A stretch of 64,000 bases of DNA from Pyrenochaeta sp. MPI-SDFR-AT-0127 (GCA_020747015.1 JAGTJM010000013.1:620001-684000), one strand, 5' to 3'. Shown: positions 12,296 through 24,259, numbered from the stretch's first letter. Made by a program: numbers and translations. The notes: generated from the sequence alone by a model not told the origin.

Positions 12296-14809
12296 TCAAT
12301 TCACAGTCGCTTGTGATGTCTCCCACTCAGCTAGGGTTGCGGAAGAATCGATCAAGAGAGGATGGTTCGCTTGAAGGATTTGCTGGCAAAGCCGTACGCA
12401 TTGCCTCATCAGTTTTATGGCATCTGAATCTCGACCTAAGTATCTCCACGTCCAAGAGAGATTGTTCATACTAATTAGCGTGTCTGGGTGGTCTAGTCCT
12501 AGCTTCTTCTTATGAGTCTCTAGCACTTGCACCTGTAGCTTTTCTGCAGTATCCCACCGGCCTTGACTCCCATATATTAACGCTAGATTACCCATGCATA
12601 TAAGCGTGTTAGGATGGTCTAGTCCTAGCTTCTTTTTCTGAGTCTCTAGTAACTGCACCCGTAGCTCTTCTGCAGCATTCCACCGCCCTTGATGCATATA
12701 TGTTGACGCCAGATTACCCATGCATATAAGCGTGTTAGGATGGTCTAGTCCTAGCTTCTTCTTCTGAGTCTCTAGCGTTCGCACCTGTAGCTCTTCTGCA
12801 GTATCCCACCGCCCTTGACTCCAATATATTGACGCCAGATTACCCATGCTTAATAGCGTCTCAGGATGCTCGAGTCCTAGCTTCTTCTTGTAACTCTCTA
12901 GCACTTGCACCTGTAGCACTTCTGCGACATCCCACCGCCCTTGATTCATATACGTTACCGCCAGATTATTCATGCTCACTAGCGTGTCAGGATGGTCTAT
13001 TCCTAGATTCTTCTTGCGAGTCTCTAGCACTTGCTCCTCTAGCTCTTCGGCTTCGTTCCATCGGCCTCCAAGTTTGTATGCCAATCCAGCCATTGCCATG
13101 CTCAACAGCGACTCTCCATGCTCTAGGCCTAGCACATTCTTCCGCACTTCTAATGACTTCACGGCAAATGTTATAGCATCGTTAATATTGCCTATCTCCA
13201 CTGCATACCACGCCGCATGGTAGAGCAACTTGGCCCATTCTAGGAGTGACGACTCCTTTTCTAGATTGTACTCCACAGCAGCCTTAACGTGCGCAAAAAG
13301 TGCCTGACATATTGGCCAGTTTTCGTACTGTCCTGTTGGGAACTCCGCATTAAGATTGCTAACGAACTGCTGCCTCCACCGCTCGTCGGTACCGTTTGCA
13401 GCAAGCCACTTCCGTGTCGCAAGCTGCACTAGCGCGTGCATCTCAAAGCCTGTGCCACTGGTCTCTATGGATATTAAGTAGAAATTGCGTAATACTACGA
13501 TGTCTCGTTCGAAGTCGTCATCGGCCGCGCTCGATTGTGAAGCAATATCTTCTTCGCTATTCGAATCCTTGTCTTCAGGCTCCGCTTGATCTTGCCGGTC
13601 AGTTCCCTGCGCGGTTCGCCTGTGAAGAAGTGCCTCTGGAATCCCCTGCCGGTCGAAGAAGCTCATTAGTGAGAGGAGGTCCGCTGCCGATGGCCGTGTC
13701 TGCTGTATATACTCAATGGAGATCTGCCATGTAATGAGAATCGAATTCTTCGCCTCCCAATCTCGTCGTAGCTGGCTGTCTTCGTGGGTAAGCAGACTTG
13801 ACCGTTTACGCTCGCTTTTTTTGAAGTCTTTGAGGTATTGCGCCACCGAGCATCGTGGTGCTCTTTGCAAGATATACGATGCTGCTTGCACGATAGCTAG
13901 CGGCATGTACTCTAGCGCGGCAGTTAGTTCAGCAGCATCATCGCCGGTATCATCTGTGTCTTCTTGTACTCCTAACTTCTTCTCAAGGAGCGTCAGCGCC
14001 TGCATCTTGTCCATTGGCTCTACATGAATGACATCACGCGTCTCGACTAGCTTTAGCCCCGCTGCCTTGTTCCGCGTTGTTATAAGGATTGAACCATGCT
14101 CACAATGAGGAAGGTACTCGCGCAGCGGTCTGTCAGCAGTTCTTGACTTGTCCATAGGCTGACTTCTGTTGCTGTCTGTGGGCTGCAGGTAACTTGCATC
14201 GTCTACATTGTCGAGGATGAGAAACCAGCGATGCTTGCTATCGCGCAACCAGTCATGCACTAGCTTGAAGATGTTGGCCTGTGAGTCTTGCCTCCCTAGG
14301 ATCTTAACGCAATCGGCGATGTCTCGGAAACTCTGCTCGAAGCGGGCGGCATTGCTTGCGTGGACCCAGAGCACCCACGTCTCCGGCAACTGCTTGCGCG
14401 TCCGGTATGCATATTCGATTGCAAGCTGCGACTTACTTGTCCGCAGTCAGCCCATTGTGCTCGCTGGGTATCATGCTGGCGGCGCTGGTTAGCCGTCTTG
14501 TACTTACCCCACGCCACCTAAGCCTACAAGCGCAGCTCGTGAGCCTGTAGTTGCGAATCTTTTTTTGATCTCGTCGAGTTTTGCCCCTCGCTCGACGAAG
14601 TCAGGATCGCGTGGGAACGGTATTAGGATCGTTGGACGCGGTGGAGTCCCCGATCGTTCTGTGGTGGGCTCCCGTTAGTGCGTGCTTTGGCTCTGCGGAT
14701 GCTCCCGCGACTTGCCTGGTGGAAGGTTGAAAGTATTGTGGACTGATCCAGTGTTATTGCCGAGTTGGAAGCCGGAATTCGCGCCACTGAAAGACATCGA
14801 AGACGCCAT
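12296..14809 (-). CDS. NLR-like receptor: amyloid-like N-terminal motif, NB-ARC, TPR (PNT1-like architecture)
   Basis: The spliced product is 794 residues from exons 14716-14809, 14508-14658 and 12296-14435. Intron 2 (14436-14507) is GT-AG; intron 1 (14659-14715) starts with GC in the strong GC-donor context AG/GCAAGT and has a CTAAC branch point. The short N terminus holds NSGFQLGNNTGSVHNTF (residues 11-27), an Asn/Gly-rich motif with an FQLG core like fungal PP amyloid motifs and RHIMs. NB-ARC follows: P-loop GLGGVGKS (77-84), Walker B WFLILDNVDD (152-161), GSILITTRNK (196-205), MPLA (259-262) and an MHALV motif near 415. Six 42-residue TPRs fill 518-769. Fungal receptors of this layout are thought to sense self or non-self and trigger cell death through amyloid templating. 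The start is the first in-frame ATG (14809); a second lies at 14797. Confidence 0.85.
12374..13129 (-). repeat. Six tandem 126-bp units encoding 42-residue TPRs
   Basis: Within the receptor gene, six units of 126 bases repeat without gaps. Each starts with a G-[LI]-[DE]-H-x-[DENG]-[TS]-L motif and contains a QGRW-type turn followed by AEEL. The fourth and fifth units share the same first eleven residues, GLDHPNTLICM, and the DNA is nearly identical there. The first unit is the most diverged. Such high internal identity is typical of fungal receptor repeats that expand, contract and exchange by recombination. Confidence 0.9.
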
Positions 14810-15152
14810 CGGATATAAGGGTACACATCGATGCTCGTGTGGGTGACAAGGCTCCGACCAGGACGCAGGCTGAGGTTGTCCTCATGTTCCTGGGGTTGTC
14901 ACGCCGCAATTTAGCCCCCAAGTTGGAGTGGCCAATCCTACCTCTGCGCATCCACGTCCAGACGAAGACATGGCCGTCCAAAGGACTCAACATTGCTCGG
15001 GCTACTGACTTAGCTGATTAATGGTAATGGCAAGGAGAAGATGAACAAATCAGAATCCACGCAAAGTCACAGAGGTGGAGCATTCCCAACTCGCTGTTAG
15101 GAATCAAGGTGTGCTAATGGGCACTGGCTTGTTCTGTCATTGTAAAGTTCTA
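14810..15152. other. Intergenic region upstream of the NLR gene
   Basis: These 343 bases lie between the NLR start (minus strand) and the NRDE2 stop (minus strand). They should contain the NLR promoter. Nothing else is recognised. Confidence 0.5.
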
Positions 15153-18100
15153 TCAGGTACGCATTTCCAAGTCCGTCTCATCCAGCTCAACATACAGACG
15201 AAGCTCTTTTTCCTGCATGATCCTATACAATCTGCACGTTTCCTGGTCGTCGAAAACATGGCTCGCTTTGGTAAACGCAAGCATAACGAAGTCTTTGCAC
15301 CATGGCAATTTTTGCAGTCCGGAATGGAACGTCTCTTTGACGCGTTGCTGAGCCTCATCCACCCTGACTTCCCATTTGGCCTTTTTGCCATCTTTCCGTG
15401 CCTTTTTATTCATCCACTTCATCTGCTCTTGTTGCAGTTGGCCAATTTCAAACTGCAGGTAGGCTTCCCATAAAGCTGGGCTGTGTGCACCAGTGGCATC
15501 TGTAGCACGCTTGTAGAGAGCGCGAATAGAGTGTGATGTTGAGCCGGCCACTTCGCCCCTTATTGTCTCGTAGTGGATCGCGAATGCCCAGCCACTCATA
15601 TTGATCGGGCTTGAGCCGTGTAAAGTGGTCTTGCGCATAATACCTCGTACACGATCATCGATAGAGAAGCGTGCTTCATTCGCTGCGTATAGGGAGAGGA
15701 GGATAGTGTTGTTTGGGAATTGAATGAGTACAGATTCGAGCACTTTGCGTACGAATGCTGGCTGAACAATTGGAGCGTGGGCAATGTGGTATGTAAGAAA
15801 GCGAGCAATGGCTTGAGCGTGTAATTCTGCATGAGGCGAGTCGGCTAGCTTTTGTGAGGTGAACCACGCGGACAGGTTTTGGTACGCGATAATTGCAAGC
15901 TCGGCTTTGCCGTTGCTTGACAGGTATGTCAAGAGAGCAAGGAGAGATGTGCTTAAGACGGCTGATTGATAGTCTTGACCAAGTAGAGCGCGTTCAATTG
16001 TCTCGCTTAAAATTGTACGGGCGCGCAGTACCACATCATGTTTGGGCTGCATGTCTTGCGTAGCTCGTTCTTGGATCTTGCCATGAGGCGAAACAAGTCT
16101 CCAGAAAGCTTCTGTTGGCTCTGCTCGACGAAGTGCCTCCCACACCCAGCTGCTATAGAGCTCTAAACCTTCTGGCACAGCCAACATAACATCTTCTTTC
16201 TGCATCGAGAGTGCGATGCTGAAAACTTGGTCTGCTTTTGCCATATTGCCGCGACGAGACTCGACGAGGCCGTACGCGTTATACAGTCGCAGACTTGAAG
16301 GGCGTGCGTTCAGCAGTTGCTTTGCAGTTTTGTGGACACGCGCAGGGAAATGCGAGAGCTCGAAAGCGAGAAGATATTCGCCAATTATATCTTCGCTCGA
16401 GGCTTCTGTGGCTAGAAGGAGTAGGAGCCGTCTGACAAAGTCTGGCGCCAGCCTGACGGCATTGAGCGAGAATCCTTGGTCGAACAGAAGATCACTAGTC
16501 ATCTGTAACTCTTTAATCGGACTATCTGAGAATTTTTCCAGTGCATGCAAATATTGGCTTGCTTCTTCTTTAGAACGCAAAGCCGAGTAGGAAATGCGCT
16601 GCAAGATAGGATCCGACCACCATTTCGGCTTACGTGCAATAGTTCGAGCCAGTGGTGGCAGGCGGCAGAAGCATAGAAATGCCTCAAAGATCAAGATGTT
16701 TGGTGTTCTAGCCGGTATGATTTTGAGATAGTCCTCGAGGTCGGAGAAGAAGATAGTGTGGAAAGCATCATCATCCCCCACAGCATCGGAAGTACGCCCG
16801 GGAAGTCGGAGTTTGAGCACGGCCTCCATCTCACGCTTTCGAAAGCTCTCAAGAACAGGTTCTGACGAGTCTGTTTCTTGCAATGGTGGAGGACCTGGTG
16901 GTGGCACGTCGTCTACGCTACAGCGTTTCCAGCCTTTTGCGTCTGGCTCACCAATGCGAGGGACTTCGGTTTCCCAAAACTCCTCGAACGCACGCCTGGC
17001 TTCTTCTGATTTGGTTTCAGCATCTGTTGCAGGTCGCAATAAATGAAACTCAAGCAGTGCTTGCCAGATAGCGAGCGCAAGCTCCTGATACCCTGCTTCC
17101 TGGATCATGGAAGTCAGGCGAAGCAAGATGTGAAGCGTTGTCTCTAGTTCGATCCCAATTGGACCTGTGGAAAGAGCGTCAAAGCATTCGAAAAAAATCG
17201 AACGACAATGCTCGTACTTGAATCCAGCAAAGTTTGACTGTACAAACTCAAGGTACATGAGCCACAAGTCAACGCTATGTGGATGCTCCACAAGCACAGC
17301 CTTCCACTTAGCGGCAAGCTTTGCCTCATGCCAAGTTCCTGCAGCTTCTTTCATTAGCCCTTCGTAGAGCTTAATCTGGCTGTGCTTGTTGTTGCCAATC
17401 TTCTTCAGCGCTTCTTCGAACATGGCAGTACGCACATTGGCAAGATGCGCCTTATCAGACACGGTTAGCTCAGCAGCAGGTCTCTCAAGCTTCAACATAG
17501 CCTCTTGATGGTCTATGAGATCTAGCCAGCCTTCGAGATCTTCCGAATCCTCGCGTGTTCTTCGCACCAGCTCAGAGTTTTTCCGAATGACAGGCACATG
17601 CACGCTCGACAACTCGGTATCAGACTCGAACTGAGTGTCTGGGTCAGCTGGCTCAGAGGGCTTGCTATTCCCGTCAATGCCACGGTAGTCGAGTTCTGGT
17701 GTGCCTTGGTACTCTTCCTCACTATCATCATGTTTCCGTTTGCCAGCCTTGGATAGTGCAATGAAGTCTTCATTCAAGTTTGTCGGAAGGTCATCCACCT
17801 TTACCAAACGTAGTGCGCGGCCACTCGACTTATGCAAATGCTTATTAGTCAAAAGTCTTTCTTGGCGTCGACGGTTTGCTGGCGTTATGTAGATGGCCTT
17901 CGCCGTGGAATTCTCTCTGTCGATTTTCTGGTCACTTGACAAGCCCAGAACGCATCCATTGCCGACGCGACGATAGGCCGGGATCTCATAGCGATTTAAA
18001 GTTCCGTACCGCAAAATTTCAGCATCACCCCTACGGTCGCTGAAGTAAGGTTTGTTTGAAGGGACTTGCTGTTCGCGAGCCGGTCCTTGAGTTGGCGGTG

Positions 18101-18245
18101 ATGCTGGTCTTCGCTGCTTGCTGCGCGCCTTCTCCTTTGGAAGGGTGTCTGTCCTTTCTATTGCAGAAGAAGATTCTTTGGGCGGATCGAGGGTTTGTTT
18201 GGGCTTTGGCCGAAAGCTTGCAAACTTTGGGATATTCGCAGCCAT
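15153..18245 (-). CDS. NRDE2: NRDE2 family nuclear RNA-processing protein
   Basis: This is an intronless gene of 1030 residues. The N terminus MAANIPKFASFRPKPK, followed by a Lys/Arg-rich segment, and the block YFSDRRGDAEILRYGTLNRY with YRRVGNGCVLGLS are the NRDE-2 signature. The rest is helical HAT/TPR-like solenoid, with conserved segments around DLWLMYLEFVQSNFAGFKYE. In animals and fission yeast, NRDE2 works in the nucleus with MTR4/Mtl1 and splicing factors in RNA surveillance and small-RNA-linked silencing; its role here is inferred from the family. The ATG at 18245 is used because it begins the conserved N terminus; the frame stays open to 18422 without conserved sequence. It is divergent from UTP10 over 413 bases. 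Confidence 0.9.
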   Translation of the reverse strand: MAANIPKFASFRPKPKQTLDPPKESSSAIERTDTLPKEKARSKQRRPASPPTQGPAREQQVPSNKPYFSDRRGDAEILRYGTLNRYEIPAYRRVGNGCVLGLSSDQKIDRENSTAKAIYITPANRRRQERLLTNKHLHKSSGRALRLVKVDDLPTNLNEDFIALSKAGKRKHDDSEEEYQGTPELDYRGIDGNSKPSEPADPDTQFESDTELSSVHVPVIRKNSELVRRTREDSEDLEGWLDLIDHQEAMLKLERPAAELTVSDKAHLANVRTAMFEEALKKIGNNKHSQIKLYEGLMKEAAGTWHEAKLAAKWKAVLVEHPHSVDLWLMYLEFVQSNFAGFKYEHCRSIFFECFDALSTGPIGIELETTLHILLRLTSMIQEAGYQELALAIWQALLEFHLLRPATDAETKSEEARRAFEEFWETEVPRIGEPDAKGWKRCSVDDVPPPGPPPLQETDSSEPVLESFRKREMEAVLKLRLPGRTSDAVGDDDAFHTIFFSDLEDYLKIIPARTPNILIFEAFLCFCRLPPLARTIARKPKWWSDPILQRISYSALRSKEEASQYLHALEKFSDSPIKELQMTSDLLFDQGFSLNAVRLAPDFVRRLLLLLATEASSEDIIGEYLLAFELSHFPARVHKTAKQLLNARPSSLRLYNAYGLVESRRGNMAKADQVFSIALSMQKEDVMLAVPEGLELYSSWVWEALRRAEPTEAFWRLVSPHGKIQERATQDMQPKHDVVLRARTILSETIERALLGQDYQSAVLSTSLLALLTYLSSNGKAELAIIAYQNLSAWFTSQKLADSPHAELHAQAIARFLTYHIAHAPIVQPAFVRKVLESVLIQFPNNTILLSLYAANEARFSIDDRVRGIMRKTTLHGSSPINMSGWAFAIHYETIRGEVAGSTSHSIRALYKRATDATGAHSPALWEAYLQFEIGQLQQEQMKWMNKKARKDGKKAKWEVRVDEAQQRVKETFHSGLQKLPWCKDFVMLAFTKASHVFDDQETCRLYRIMQEKELRLYVELDETDLEMRT

Positions 18246-18658
18246 TGAATGGGCAAAGGTGGAAGAAATGATAGCCAATGGATCGGGGGACACACGTTGT
18301 TCAGAAGTTAGGGGATGACAACTGAAGCAGATTGTAGAGATATCCACCCCTGGGTGCAGCGCCCTAGTAACATTTTTGCGTGGACAGGGGCGGCCTAAGA
18401 CGGCGAGACAGTGAAATCGCATCTCACGTGCTGCAAGTCTCGGAGGTCCGCACGGCGCGCTTGGCCTGAGTGGCCCACCGTAAAGTGGCGGCTAGCGCGA
18501 AATCTTGGCTTCGAAATTTTGGGATACGCCTCGTCGCCGTGCACTTGTATTCGACAATCCACCCACGACGATTGACACGCTTTTCGCTGCGTCTGATGGC
18601 CCCCCAGACCACCAACAATCTGTCCTAAAGCTTCTCGCGACTGCACGTGACCGTCAAA
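18246..18658. promoter_or_regulatory. Divergent promoter region NRDE2 / UTP10
   Basis: A 413-base region lies between two divergent ATGs of essential-type RNA-related genes. It is GC-rich with no obvious TATA box, as is usual for housekeeping fungal promoters. A short shared promoter is inferred from the layout alone. Confidence 0.5.
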
Positions 18659-21600
18659 ATGGCGACGACGCTCCAGAAGCAGCTCGCTGCCATTGCTGCG
18701 TCGAGCACCCATCAACTCGACCTCAAGGCGCAAAAGTCGGCGCATGGAAAGTCGCTCCTCTTCGACTCCAAAGTTGCCGCTTCGCAGTCATTCGAAGCTC
18801 TCTACCTCATATGCCATGACGGCTACCGAGATCTTTGCGCGCTGGATCCCCGCTTCTTGCATTTTGCCAAAAGCCTGTTCAGCGAGCAGAGCAAAGTCGA
18901 GGACCGCACGCAGATGACCGAAAAGGAGAACGACAGGTTGAATGCGGTTCTAGAGGCCTTCATTACCCTGGCTGGGCCGAGATTGTTGCTCAAACCCGCT
19001 GAGAAGGCGCTGGAGTGGCTCGTGAGAAGATTCCGGTACGTTGCTGGCGTAGCCATCTTGAACACGCCTTTGACGCCAAGTATCGCTGACACTTTGCAGA
19101 GTCCATGAGTACAACACCGAATGTTTAGTCTTCACCTACCTACCATATCACAATACACCTCAATTCCTCGCCCTCCTCTCCATACTCCCCGCCCACCCAC
19201 CACCCGCCTTACGATTTCTCTCTCCATACCTTCCTTCGCCCACAAACCCGCCTCGACGAGTGATTGCATACACCGCGATAAATACCCCAGTGTTCTTTGA
19301 TGCTTTCCAAGCATACTTTACGAGGCTTTTGAAAGCTGGCCATCATGCATCCCACATGCTGTCCTTTTGGTCCAGCATCACCGTAGAGGCCATCTTTGGC
19401 ATCCTGAACAATTCAAGCTCTGGCAGAAAAGATATACAGCTTCAAAAGACCGAAGACTTGGTCTTGAGGGTTCTGCCGGTGCTCAACAGTTGCATGCGGG
19501 TTAAATATGGAGCTGAAGCTGTGACGGCTTGCTACACTGTCGTTGTAATTCTGGTCAATCAGGCCAAGCTTGGGGACAAAGTTCTTGATGGGCTCCTGGA
19601 AGCTGTCATTCTAGCACACGACGAGGCATCAATGAACGAATGCCTCGCATGTTTGGCTGTCATCGCTGAGGCGAGGTCAACCCCCCAAATACCCGGAAAG
19701 ATACATAAGAGACTTCTTAGGATACCACAAGTATCTCAGAAGCTCGGATTTATTTCAAAGCAGTGTCAGGTCGAGCGGCTGGCGCTAGGATGTGCTCTCG
19801 GCGCGCTTAGTGGTATTGACTCGGATGAGAAGCGCAGCACGTTCTACGAGCTCATTGAATCAGGGCTTCTCACTGAAACGCGGCTTCGCATAGTCTTATC
19901 AGCGTTGAGTTTGCTGTTACGGGACAGCGCTCCAGGGTCAGAAGAGCATGGTTTACTACTTGACGTTGGTCGGAAATTAGCAGAAACCAAGCAACTTCTG
20001 CATCTCTTGCAAACGACTGCCAAGCAAAACGACGTGGACCTCGATTTGCTAGGGCTCTCCATCGAGCAGACACTAGAAGATGAGCAAACACGTGGTGTAG
20101 ACTCGGACGATGACGAAATGCCCGATGCAGAGGAACAAGACAACAAGACATTACTCGCAGTTCAAGTTCCGGACACTACAGCAATCAGCTTCCTCGATTC
20201 CAAGTCGAATCAGAACTTTGTGGAGATTGCTGAAACTTTCGAGCAAGCTGTCACGTCCAAGCAAACGAAACAATTCCTTGCTTCGAAAAACCTTGGCCAG
20301 GACAACGCGTTGCAGCAAACAAGGTACATATCATTGCTGATACGGATTTGGTGCAGTCGTCTCCCGGTTCCTGTTCGAGCCGCGGCTCTGCGCGCAGCTG
20401 CAGCAACGACCATGCGTTTTGACGCCGCACATGCCATTCAGAACATGGTTCCCTACTTGCTGCATGCACTCGCAGATTCGTCCCCAATCGTACGGCGTGC
20501 TGCTGCTTCTTGTGTTGCAAACTTGGCCGGAAAGACATCAGCAGACTCCAAAGCCCAGACATGGGGCAGTTCTGACATGTATGGCGGGGAGTCCACAAAG
20601 ATAGCCGAGTTGAAAGAGGGGGATATAGCAATTTTGTTGTCCTCCATACTCAAACCCATACTGGAAGAGTGCGTCATGGACTCCAAATTTGTTATCACAG
20701 CCATTCGGGACATACTAGACGGGTCACAATCCTCGAAAAACCATCCCAAGCAGGTAATCAAAGCCCAATCGCGGGGTTCAATCCTCTCATTCTTTGCAAG
20801 TCACGCAAACCTTACGCCGCTCTTGAGAGTCCGACTCTGCTTTCTACCCGTTTTCTCTTTTCTTGGAAAATCATCGGATGCCATCCGGAGTAACGTTATT
20901 TTACCGATCATTCGAAACTGGTGCACTCTTTCGGCTGCTGACGCGACCGCTGTGTGCGAGGAGGAAGGTGTACTACTCGAAGAAGCTGACCGTTGCCATA
21001 TGAATGCTTTGCTTGCAAGGGAGGTTAAGAGCGCACAACTGCTACAAGAGCTCCTCCTTGCGGGCACGACAAAGGAGCGGATATCATCTACCAATGCTAT
21101 ATTTGACCGCATCAACACGCTCTGGTCTTCGATGAAATCAGACTCGAGACTCTCTTTAGCCCAGTCCTTGTTGGATATTTCTTTGAAGGAGAGCAGCGAT
21201 ACATTCGATGGCTTGTGTCGCGAACGGGCTCTCAACACACTGCGAAATATCAAACTTGATTCCGCTATTCTCGTGATATTTTTAGAGAGTGTACCTTCTG
21301 CGGTACAGATGCCTGAGGGACCACCAGCCAAGAAGAGGCGACGAACGAGTCGGAACGAGATGGCTCGAGTGGAGCTGTCTTCTCAACACGATGTTCAAAG
21401 ACTCCTACGAAGGCTCACTTTTGTCCTGGAGCTGATCGAAGAGTCGAATCCCGCACAACATCCAGCACTGTTTAGAAATCTTTTCAGCGTATTCGGCGAC
21501 CTCCAGCCGCTAAAGCAGCAATCGGGATCCGAGCTTGTGTATCTACAGAGTATAATCTTAGGATGTCTGACACCTATTGTGAATACATTAAAGGTAAGTG

Positions 21601-24259
21601 CAAAAATACACTACTTTCAACGACTACTAACAGTCTCAGGATCAACCAGATGCAGCTGATTACCAATCAGCTGTGCGTGCGGACCTCCTCATCGACTGCA
21701 TCCGACATTCTACCAGCCCACAGGTCCAAAACAGTGCGCTGCTTCTAATCGCCAATCTGGCCTCCTGGGTGCCTGATTTGATCCTGCACAATCTAATGCC
21801 AATATTCACTTTTCTTGGCTCCACTTTGCTCCGCCAAAACGACGATTACTCGGCCCAGGTTGTTGATAAGGTTTGTCAGCACATCATTATCAGGGAACAG
21901 TAGCTTACAATCTTAGACAATCTCTCGTGTCGTGCCTCAATTAGCCGCTTCGCTTCGCTCGAAACACAAAAACTTTCTCACTGGTGTTTCTGACCTGTTA
22001 CTGAGCTTCACCGCAGCCTTTGAGCACATTCCTCTACACAGAAGACTGAAGCTATTTTCGGAGCTCGCTCGCACATTAGGCCCCGAGGATTCGCTCTCTG
22101 CTATCATTGCCTTGCTTGCCGATCGATATCACAACAACAAGACCCAGCGCAGATTTTCCACAGATCTGCTGCTTGTCTTCGAACCTGTTTACACGCTTGA
22201 TGTAAGTCCTCATGAGACCTCGATATGTTACGGAACTGATCAATATAGGCTTTCAAAGGCTACCTTGACCTAGTCGCTGATGCTGCTGGGCCAAAACGCA
22301 AGGTTTCTGACACTTTGTTTAGCTTGAACGAAAAACAACCTGCGCAGGTTGAGACGGCGCTCAAAACTCTTTTGTCGTGTTTGGCAGACCTTGCCACTGA
22401 TGAGCGAGTTCGTGACCATGTTACCAGGGCGTTTCGACGAAAGGAGGATCCTGCCAGACCACGTGAAGTTTTCGCGAACATCGTGGAGACAATCATCCAG
22501 CTGTCAAAGAAGGTCGCATCTTCTCCGAAACTGTACGACTCCTGCAGTCGTGTGCTTGCCAGGTGTTTGGACCTCCTTCCCACTACCGACCTGATCAAAT
22601 CTGCGGAGCTACTCCTCACAAACCCGGATGCGCAAGTGCAGGTTGCAGCCATCAAATCAGTTGAACTACGAGCAGGGACCACTGTACAAAACGATCGCCG
22701 ATCTGTACCAGCTCTGCTCTCGTTTCTACCCAGCATCGAGAACGTCTTGCAGCAGTCACAGGAGATGGACGTTAAGATCATCTCTGTTAGCTGTATCGAT
22801 CGTATCATCGAGAGATTTGGTAAAAAGGACATCGTTGCTGTTGCATCCGTAGCGCAAACGATCTCCGGCTCGGAGTCGCTGTCCAATAGCGATGATAGGA
22901 TACGTATATTGTCTCTGCTCTGTCTTACTTCCGTTGTGGACGTCCTAGAGGATGAAGCAATCCCACTATTGCCCACGGTGCTGCCCACGGCCTTTGACTA
23001 CTTGTCGCACGCAATCGAAGCAGAAAATGCTGGTCTGCACAACGCGGTCTACACGCTCCTTTCGAATATTGTTGAGCGGTTAGGATATATGTTCTCGCGA
23101 GACTACTTGAATACCGCACTAAAACTGTCGCATCGCTCTGCAGATGCTGCTCTCGACGATGCCTGCGACGAGAGCCGCCAGGGATTTTACCAGAGCGTGT
23201 CGGAACATCTTGGCGCTCAAGAGGTATTCGCTGCTATCAAGACAACATGGCCGCACGCCACATCTCTGGGCTTCGATGTACGTATAAGCAAGACACAGAT
23301 TTGATTTTGTGCTAATGAAGAACAGGCATCGCTTGAACACCTCGGACTATTACGCTCGACCATTGACAGCCAAAGCAAGGCCAAGTTGATCAAAGCAAGC
23401 TCAACACTGTTTGGCCTGCTTCTCCAAGCTTTCCAACTGAGATCAACGATTGGTTCACAGGAAGAACAAAGCTTCGAAGAGGAGGAGGTTGAGCAATTGG
23501 ACAGTATACTTGTCGAGTCGGTTATTGATATGGTCCTCAAGCTCAACGACGCAACATTCCGACCCTTCTTCGTGCAGCTCGTTGACCAAGAAGGGCCACG
23601 GGGTGCTATCACTTTCTACAAATTCCTTGCGGGCTTCTTTGATAAGTTCAAGGTATGTATACCATTGTGGCAAGCAGGCACTCGATCTAATGCTTCTACA
23701 GTCCATCGTTACCAGCTACTCAAGTTACGTCATTGAGCACGCCGCAAAGACACTTTCACAACTGGCCACAGACGACACTGAGTCTGAGCTGCGTAGCGCT
23801 GTGCTCGGAGCTTTGCAAAAGAGCTTTCAGCATGATCAAGACGGCTTCTGGCAAGCTCCTTCGCACTATTCCACAATCCTCACTCCACTTCTCGCTCTCC
23901 TCACACTCCCTTCAGCTTCGACATCTACGCCAAGCAACCCAACTAACCTCGCTATCCCTACCATAACTGACCTTGCTGCGGCGTCCTCATCGAGTATCGA
24001 CAACCATCGCGAGATGAACGCCATTCTCTTACGCTACATGCGCTCAGAGGAGTCGCACACAAGACTGGCAACAGTACTTTGTGAGCAGGCACTGACGAGG
24101 AGGTTGGGAGAGGAGTGGCTAAGTTTGCTGCCGGAGATGCTACCATTTATCAGTGAATTGAGAGAAGACGACGATGAGATGGTGGAGAGGGAGACACAGA
24201 GGTGGATTTCGGGAGTTGAAGAGGTTCTTGGGGAGAGTCTAGAGGGCATGTTGCAGTAG
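18659..24259 (+). CDS. UTP10: UTP10 (HEATR1/BAP28), small-subunit processome HEAT-repeat protein
   Basis: The gene has seven exons: 18659-19035, 19100-21593, 21640-21870, 21917-22201, 22249-23277, 23326-23652 and 23702-24259. The six introns are 46-64 nt. The product has 1766 residues, the size usual for fungal UTP10. The start MATTLQKQLAAIAASST with SLLFDSKVAASQSFEAL is the conserved N-terminal domain. HEAT repeats fill the middle, and the C terminus carries the BP28CT-type region (HAAKTLSQLATDDTESELR and the acidic PEMLPFISELREDDDE end). UTP10 belongs to the t-UTP/UTP-A subcomplex that binds nascent pre-rRNA and is needed for 18S rRNA maturation and Pol I transcription, in the nucleolus. 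An upstream in-frame GTG at 18647 is not needed; the ATG at 18659 starts the conserved sequence. Confidence 0.95.

Noticed and set aside
14623..14993. Minus-strand frames upstream of the NB-ARC domain as a separate gene or an effector domain
   Set aside because: They are out of frame with the receptor and overlap the short exon model that yields the conserved LPPERSGTPP-type linker.
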